This document shows positions 57,567 through 64,000 of a stretch of DNA of 64,000 bases, piece after piece. A program made the translations under genes and the position numbers. How positions within the stretch are numbered: position 1 is the first letter of the stretch; the number at the start of each line of letters is the position of its first letter. Where the stretch lies: positions 1-64,000 of the forward strand of contig JADNRV010000239.1 of NCBI GenBank assembly GCA_015499995.1, in the 5' to 3' direction. The notes below the pieces were generated by a model that searched no databases, was not told the origin of the DNA, and saw only the letters and a list, made by a program, of their open reading frames with translations. This DNA comes from Flammula alnicola (lineage: Eukaryota > Basidiomycota > Agaricomycetes > Agaricales > Strophariaceae).

Positions 57567-60294
57567 TCACTCATTGTCGACCTCCATTATTTCCTCCTCC
57601 TCCAAAATGGGCGCAAGGTCCCGATCTGCCGGCGAATCCGAGTCTTCTTCCTTGAAGGTCTCCGAAGTGAGCCACCCCAACAGCATTTTACGTTCCTTGT
57701 TCTGGTGTCTTTTCGTTACGAGTTCATCGCTACCAACATCAGGGCTTCGTGTCTGGCTTTGCGTCCTGACGGGACGCCGACGTTGAGCGGGCGCATATTT
57801 GGGTTGCCAGTTTGTGATCTCGGGGAAGCCGACCGAAAGAATTTTCTTGCATGATCCCAAGCTAATTATCGACACTTTCCCTTTCTTCGTAATCACGAAA
57901 TGCTCCTGGAGGAGCTTTCCATGTGTGAAGCCAATTCCGTGCAGAGTATCCAACGCTTGGGTGATTTGAGCACTGGAAATAAGAATGTCAATATTCTGGA
58001 AACTAAAGGAAATATGACCTTCTAGGCCGACTGACCTATGCTTCTTCAGAAAACTTGCATGTGTTGTAGGGCTCTTGTCGTGGTGCAGCGAGTGACCAAG
58101 ACTGAGACCGCCATGGTCCATGAGAAGGCCATACAGATCCTGATTGGCGTCGAATGTGAAGATCCCAAAAGTTCGGACCAGAACCGGCGATGCGATACGA
58201 CGAAGTTGACGGTAATTGTCATGTTCGACCTGTAGGGCAGCTAACTCTGTTTCATTTCTGGCAAATTTCATGATCATCTGCGACGAATAATATTCCTGCT
58301 CTCGCCCCTTGTCGTTGACTCTGCTCAGATCGAACTCCCAGACTTTCTCCGAGATCATTTTGCGAGCGATAAGGCGCAGGCTCGATTCACGGGCTACCGA
58401 CATTGCTGCCTGTGGTAAATCATTATGGCGACGACAGGGTTGAAGGGCATCAGTCCGTGCAAAAGGCAAACGAAGACTGCACGGTATAACATTCTCGGAC
58501 ATGAGCTCTCCGAGTAAGTTCTGCAATGATACGTTATTGATTGGGACTAGAAATCACAAGAACAGTTGCGCACCAGATCAATCTCGCTCTTAGTGGACTC
58601 CGTATTCGTTCCCAGGAAATTTCCGTTTGCATCGAAAGTAAGGTGATACAGCGGCGGCCAGGTGTCCTCTGCAGAATTTCGAATTTCGTCCAACTGGAGG
58701 GCGCGATCTGCGGTATCTTGGTAGCCTGAAATGAAGAGAGAAATCATAAGTTTTCCATGGGCAGGCTTTTCGTCTTTGGTGGAGTAGATAAGAGGCGATA
58801 TATAGAGGGTTTGGCTTTCGCGGTGCCGAATACCGATGATTTCTAAATTTCCGGACGTGAAAACAATGAATGTGGCATCGTTCAAAACAAGTTCCGCCCA
58901 TCCTTACGAGTTGAAATTAGATCTTATCGAAGAGAGGGCCGTGTTTCAATAGGATCAAGACTTACCTGCTGGAGGATGTGGCGGCCTTTCTTTTTCTCGC
59001 CGAGTTTAGCTTTGTCCATCGGGGAGGTAGCCGGTATTTGCTTCAAAGTCTTCTGTTGAGTCGAGGTTTTGGCGGAGCCATTGCGCAACCCCTTCTTCGA
59101 TCCTTTTGCTGGCTGTCGACCTGCTGGAACGCTAATATTCGTCTGCGAAGTGGTGGCTTGGGTTGGTGGAGCCGTCGATTCACTGGCCCCCACCAATGGA
59201 GCATCTTCATATTGCGACGATGGTTCTGATTGTGAAGAGCCGGTCTTCGCCTGAGTTTCCTTTCTCAAACAGGCATCGATAATCCATTGATCCTTTGCGT
59301 CGGGACCGACTCTACTCCCTGTTACCGCCCAACGCCCATTAACAACGTGTTGGGTGTGGTCACACTTCTCCTTGTCGGAAAGCTCTACATCGTTGACAGA
59401 GTGACATGTTATCCATTCAAAGTCGCCTTCAAGCTCTCCAAGTGCCTTCATAATGTTCTCAGTACCAGCAGTGAGACTTTTAAATTCCCAGAGAACAAAG
59501 TTATCGAGGCCATGTCGTTTTATGGCCTCGACCTTGAGTTTGTCTTCGGTCGACAAACAGGCAATCTCTTTGTCAGATATCGAGAGAAAACCGTCAGCTA
59601 TTGCGAAACGCTGAGGAGTGTCCGGTTTCGTCCGCCATTTGAGCACCTTCTTCCATGCTGGTAACTTGAAGATAAAATTTGAAGCAATGATCGAGCAGAA
59701 TGTGCCTGTTTGCAATTTGTAGACGTATGCGAGTGATCCCTCTTGCGTTATCTGAGGCAGCATTTTGGATATATCGTCACGGTACTTGGGATGTGGGAAG
59801 TCCTTCTCGCTAAGATCGACTTCCAGAAAGTTCCAAGGAGCTTGCCTGTCTCGAAGGTAGTCAGAGCCCAGTCGTGAAAGAACTTGAACCATATCCTTGA
59901 GCACGACGACTTTCTTCATTCGCAGACCTTCATGCATGTGTAGATCGAAGCGCCGAGGTCCTCTAGTGCCACAGGATCTTCCGTGATCTTGTGCCCTGTC
60001 ATACTCAGCCGGCTTCCATTTGAAGAAATCTCGCATATGTTGGCGTGTTGTCCAAGTTGCAGCCGGTATCGCAGGTTTAGCAGAAGAATTGCCAGATTGT
60101 GTGTTAGACATCGTAGACAAAGAATCGCGATTTGCGGACGCAAGGCTTGAAGGGCCTGGCTGAGGGAAGGTACTGGTTGTAGATTGTTCCCCTCGTTCAT
60201 GGATGGTTAGCAAGGTGCCAGTAGCAGCGTCAGGCGACAGGGAGCCGCTTTGCTGTGTGGCCGTGGCAGGAATGGGGGGATTTGGAGAAGACAT
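57567..60294 (-). pseudogene. B4: nuclease-like / pseudokinase gene with lost splice acceptor
   Basis: This is the best preserved B copy. It starts MSSPNPPIPATATQQSG, then WTTRQHMRDFFKWKPAEYDR and RRFDLHMHEGLRMKKVVVL. The nuclease-like core has RFAIADGFLS (D near 59593) and VLWEFKSLTAGTEN (E and K at 59479-59487). The first exon ends HILQQ|gtaagt. Exon 2 should begin GGATGGGCGGAA, as in B2, where tag precedes it; here the two preceding bases (58906-58905) read AA. Use of the shifted AAG would put a stop eight codons later. Reading through the intron stops after PSLR, giving a 456-residue protein with only the nuclease-like half. The middle module (DATFIVFTSGNLEIIGIRHR) and pseudokinase part (THGKLLQEHFVI, IISLGSCKK) remain open downstream. 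Confidence 0.8.
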
Positions 60295-60916
60295 ATGTAG
60301 ATGATTTGGAAAAACTACGGCCCATGATTTATATTCCTTGTCGGACTACGCCACCCACGCTTGAAGCGCTTGAAGAAGCTTGGTGACTAGGCCCGAGTAC
60401 ATCAAACGAAGGCTCATCTGCGCTGCTTTCAAATCGCCCAGTATTTTCCAAATCCGATCCTTGATTACTGCCAATTATTGACAGTTGGTTCCCAGGTCTA
60501 ACTGCGACTGGCAGACACAGCAGACATGTCGAGGCAGCAATTGTGTGTAGATGCGTTGAAACGAGTCCTGAGCGGAACGTGGGAATTTCTTGACAATTGA
60601 AAATATCCAACGCTTGTCGCTCCGAATTTGGATTGGCCATGATTGGCCCCGAACAACAAACAGAAGACTCTCGCTACTACCAACTCGCTACGCAAACTTA
60701 TTTCTGAACAAAAGACCCAGGAGTGCTTGGCCGGATACTAATGTTTCGGTGTGGCTTAGGAAAAAAGGACGTGGATAGTTGTGGCGAATCACACAGGAAT
60801 CACAATCTGCTACTACTGTCTTCGAGTCGACTGCTGGATACGCCGCCACAACCGACTGGCATCGGCAAATAATAAGCCAAAAATTAGGGCCAATATACGA
60901 ATCTTTATAGTATGGT
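60295..60916. other. Spacer between A4 and B4
   Basis: Closely related to the A3-B3 spacer and, in part, to the 47361-47640 relic. It should contain the B4 promoter and the A4 3' untranslated region. No extra gene was recognised. Confidence 0.45.
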
Positions 60917-63259
60917 CTAAGGCGTCAGCCGTGGTGAAAGGCTGTCGTCAGTTTCGTCAGTTTCGTCGTCTTCGGTCGATTCCGTTCCTTCCTCCTGCGC
61001 CTCTTCACCTTCGTTCTCTTCCTTACCGCGTCCTTCATTCTCTTCAATGCAATTCACAATACCCCGTAATTCATCTAATTCATCTGCAAACACCTCAGCG
61101 TATGTGCACAACACAGCGCGATCAAAGTCGATGACGGAGACCTCATTGTCTTCGTTAACTAACAGGTTATCCAGCCGAATGTCACGGTGAAGTATCCCTC
61201 CTCGATGAATCCCTTCAAGCGCTCGTGAAAATGCGGCGCTAGAGATCGCAAAGTGTCAGATAAGAGCAGAGGTAGGTAGTTCGACAACTCACACTTCTAC
61301 CTGGGGAACGTATACTTCATCTTTCTTGAATTTGCTATCCTTTTCAAGCTCCCTAGTCCTGAGGCTCTTGCCGCCATGATCCATCACCAAAGCCATAGTG
61401 CCCGTTTCGATATCTTGAAAAAGTCCATGAACACGAACGACACCCGCGACGGTCTTAACCTTAGCCAGGTGTGCGTACATATTGTATTCGTTTCGCATCG
61501 ATGTTTGCTGCGCCTCTGAGAAACCCAATTTTACCAAACACCTGTGTAGTTTTTTGCCGGAATCTGTCTCGACCTCGATCACTGCTCGATGGATTACACC
61601 TACGGCGCCAGTTCCTATGGGTGCATGCAATGTGACCGTCATAAACTGGCTAGAACTGTACACGGATTTCCTATCTGGCTCCTCGAAAGCGTCATTGAAC
61701 AGACCCGGAACACAGCTTGGGCCCTGACGTATGAAAGACGATGGCGCCGGCGATCGGTAATGGTCGTAATCAAGCCTGATGAGTGCCAATTCTCGACAAC
61801 TAATTTCTTTCTCAGTCTACAGGATATGATCGAGTGAAGCTGGTGAGAAGAGTGTGGATAACTTACTTCGTTTGCCTTGTAAATACCACCCTCGTTGTAC
61901 ACCCTGGGTATAATCTCTCCGCTAGCCTTCCTTCGTTTGCTAGGAGTTGATGGCGCACTTTCTAAATTTTCTGCAGACCGCTTGCGACTGAAAGTTCCTG
62001 GTGTAGCAGTGGAGCCGTCGGTACTCTTTGTCACTGTGTACCTTTCCAGCGCATCTTGCAAAATCGCTATGTGCAGTCCCATATGCAGCTGCCGGTATTT
62101 GGGGTTCTTGCAGTGGACCGTGTCAATTGCATCAGATAGATAGAGCGTTTGAGATCCTCGATGACGTATGCCAATACGTTCGTATGTCCCACAGTTAAAA
62201 ACCATGAATGTGGCATCGTATTTCACAGCCGATGCCCATGTCTGCGAAGAGATTAATTCCGTGAACTGTAAGATAATGTATAATTACTCACGCGCTGGAT
62301 ATAATCGTTTCCGTTAGGGCGATATTTACGTCGAACCACCCCGCGCCGACCTGGTACTTTAACCGGGACAATTGTGGGTTTGAATACCGACTTTTTGTCG
62401 CGGTTTGGCGCAATAACCCCGTGAGACGTTGTCGAAGAAGCCGAGAAGGCTCGTTTGATGTTGGGTCCTCTCGCCAAGACACGTTTAGATCGCTGATGTT
62501 TTGGCGTAGTCTCGCGGGACAATACCATCTTTGGGGCATCCAGCGGAGGCCGTAACGGGGAGTTTGTCGGGTATCCTGTTGTATGTGCTCCTTCCCATTT
62601 GAATTGAGGGTTGCCTTCATCCGAGTCACAAGAGTCTCTCCAGATTTCGTAAGAGCAAAAAAAGACCACACAGCTAGCCAAGGGAAGATTCGAGGAAACT
62701 CTTCCATCATGTCAAAAGTTGCTTTGTCAAAGGATTCGACTAAAGATTGGGGTATAAAGGGGTTGGAACAGAGGGATTCATAAAAGGGGAACAATCTGCC
62801 TTCTCTCAGAAATAGGTTTTCTTCGTCGTCATATCCGACATTGAATGTCGAAAACCCAAACAAGCACGACCAAGCTAACTCCTGTGGATGGATACAGAGT
62901 TTCGAGGCATATCTAATGCACGCACGTGCCACACAGGTGTAGTATTGCTCCCCCACCGCTTTAGAATCGTGCATGTTGGCCGGTTTATCCTGGGGAAACA
63001 AGTAGTCGTCGCGATGAAAATGGCGACCAGCTGCAGTAAAGGCTCCAAGCATCCCGTCCCATTTAGCGGATAAATCTTGAGGAAGAGAAGGTGCTGGTGC
63101 AACATGTTTGAGGATTAAATTTGAGTCGATGTGTCTGTCGTAGAAGGTAATGGGGTTCTGAATGACCTGATGGATATCCGGCCGAGTTTTCAAGGGCGGG
63201 TAGTTGTAATCTAACGCGTCCTTGAGGACTGGTGCAAAAGGGTCATCTGGAGAGAGCAT
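60917..63259 (-). pseudogene. A4: kinase-like gene with one-base deletion
   Basis: Same plan as A1 and A3. The start is ATGCTCTCTCC at 63259; an in-frame upstream extension to 63292 exists but is not shared. The deletion lies near 62609-62612, where A3 reads GAGGTGTTGCC and A4 GAGGGTTGCC on the plus strand. It breaks exon 1 after VTRMKAT, shortly past the VWSFFALTKSGE segment. The correct frame resumes as PQFKWEGAHTTGYPT. The rest is open: middle module DATFMVFNCGTYERIGIRHR, kinase motifs GTGAVG, CLVKLGF, LHRDIRLDN and VIDFDRA. One Arg/His codon is missing before CLVK relative to A1. Called a pseudogene because of the single frameshift, but a sequencing error could restore it. Confidence 0.8.
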
Positions 63260-63562
63260 GGCAGACAAGATAAATGGAATCTGGTGGCACAATTACGGGA
63301 GTTAATAAACTCCTGAAATCAACCAATATTCTTGCGCACCGTTTTTGCGGTCTTATCCTCTTGATTGTCGAGCAACACCGAAACATTCGCTATAACCTAG
63401 AGCTATGAGGCTCAACCTCTAAGTTACAGTTGTCAAGGTGGATGAAAGGGAGAGCGGCGAACATGAAAGCAACTCAAAGGTCGAAGTCAGGTGAAGGTAC
63501 TCGAACAAGGAACATTCAATATTGGAAAGTGTTGAATTCGGTAATTTCCAATGTGTCACGTG
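63260..63562 (-). promoter_or_regulatory. Promoter of A4 with CACGTG box
   Basis: CACGTG at 63557-63562, about 298 bp from the start. It is followed toward the gene by ACCGAATTCAACACTTTCC and a leader related to the other A copies. Confidence 0.5.
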
Positions 63563-64000
63563 ATTTCGGATCTATTTCCTATTTAGTATTTACAACCCGG
63601 ATCGCCCAATATTTGGCTCACCTATTATAGTTGTAGTTCATGTGGAAAATTAATTAAATTAAATAAAAATTAAATAAATTAAATCGAGAGAGAGAAAAGA
63701 GAACCCAACACAACCTCTCAGCGGCAGAATAAATTAATAGAAATTATGCAAAATGTACCATCATGGATGCTAGTTTATTGTAGCATAGAAATCCAAAATT
63801 TTCTCAAGTGCTTTGCCCCCCGATGTATCTCAGACCATCAAATTCCATGTCCACACAAAATGCACATATTTTTTCTCTCACGCAAAGCGCGACCTTAAGA
63901 AAAGACTACCAATAAAACATGGTTGTATTAGACAGACATGGCCTAAATTAATTGCATGGAATCTTTGCTACATACTGACTGGATTTAATTTCCAGTGAAA
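63563..64000. other. AT-rich flank, nothing recognised
   Basis: No gene was recognised. A low-complexity stretch of AATTAAATTAAATAAA type and a GAGAGAGAGAAAAG run lie at about 63645-63700. Confidence 0.35.

Overview
The window is nuclear DNA of a filamentous basidiomycete, most likely an Agaricomycete. Genes are interrupted by many GT-AG introns of about 50-60 bp. Transposable elements include a Plavaka-type transposase (a group best known from Agaricomycetes) and a hAT element. The housekeeping genes are of fungal type. All coordinates and homologies below were read by eye; no database search was run.

Layout. 0-9 kb: an inverted pair of small membrane-protein genes (C1 at 1.6-2.6 kb, C2 at 4.5-5.6 kb), then a gene-poor stretch with a 73-bp tandem repeat and several terminal-inverted-repeat (TIR) elements. 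9-16.5 kb: an MCH1-like MFS transporter, a WD40/inositol-polyphosphate 5-phosphatase and a costars-domain gene. 37-47 kb: the ribosome-biogenesis gene URB1/NPA1, divergent from a SAMHD1-like dNTPase gene.

The rest (16.8-37 kb and 47.4-63.5 kb) is dominated by one multigene module, called A-B here. A and B are paralogous along their length: a PD-(D/E)XK nuclease-like N-terminal region, a shared middle module (DATFxxF..IGIRHR.SQTLY) and a C-terminal kinase-like domain. In A the kinase motifs are kept (GTGAVG, VK, HRDIRLDN, DFD), but the position of the nuclease E-x-K reads S-F-F. In B the nuclease D...E-F-K is kept, but the kinase HRD/N and DFD motifs are lost. The pair therefore looks complementary: one likely active nuclease half and one likely active kinase half on two adjacent, co-oriented genes.

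There are four modules. Two are on the plus strand: A1-B1 and A2-B2. Two are on the minus strand: A4-B4 and A3-B3. Three A copies look intact (A1, A2, A3) and A4 has a one-base deletion. Every B copy is damaged in a different way: B1 is 5'-truncated and frameshifted, B2 has a one-base insertion, B3 is cut and fused in frame to a Plavaka transposase, and B4 has a lost splice acceptor. A complete 5.9-kb hAT element with perfect 8-bp target-site duplications separates A2 from B2 and carries a captured, intron-containing piece of a beta-adaptin gene. Copies of the URB1 3' end downstream of B1, and a shared flank upstream of A1 and A3, record the segmental duplications. A CACGTG box about 300-320 bp upstream of each A start is conserved in all four copies; in A1 it is displaced by a 1.19-kb insertion.
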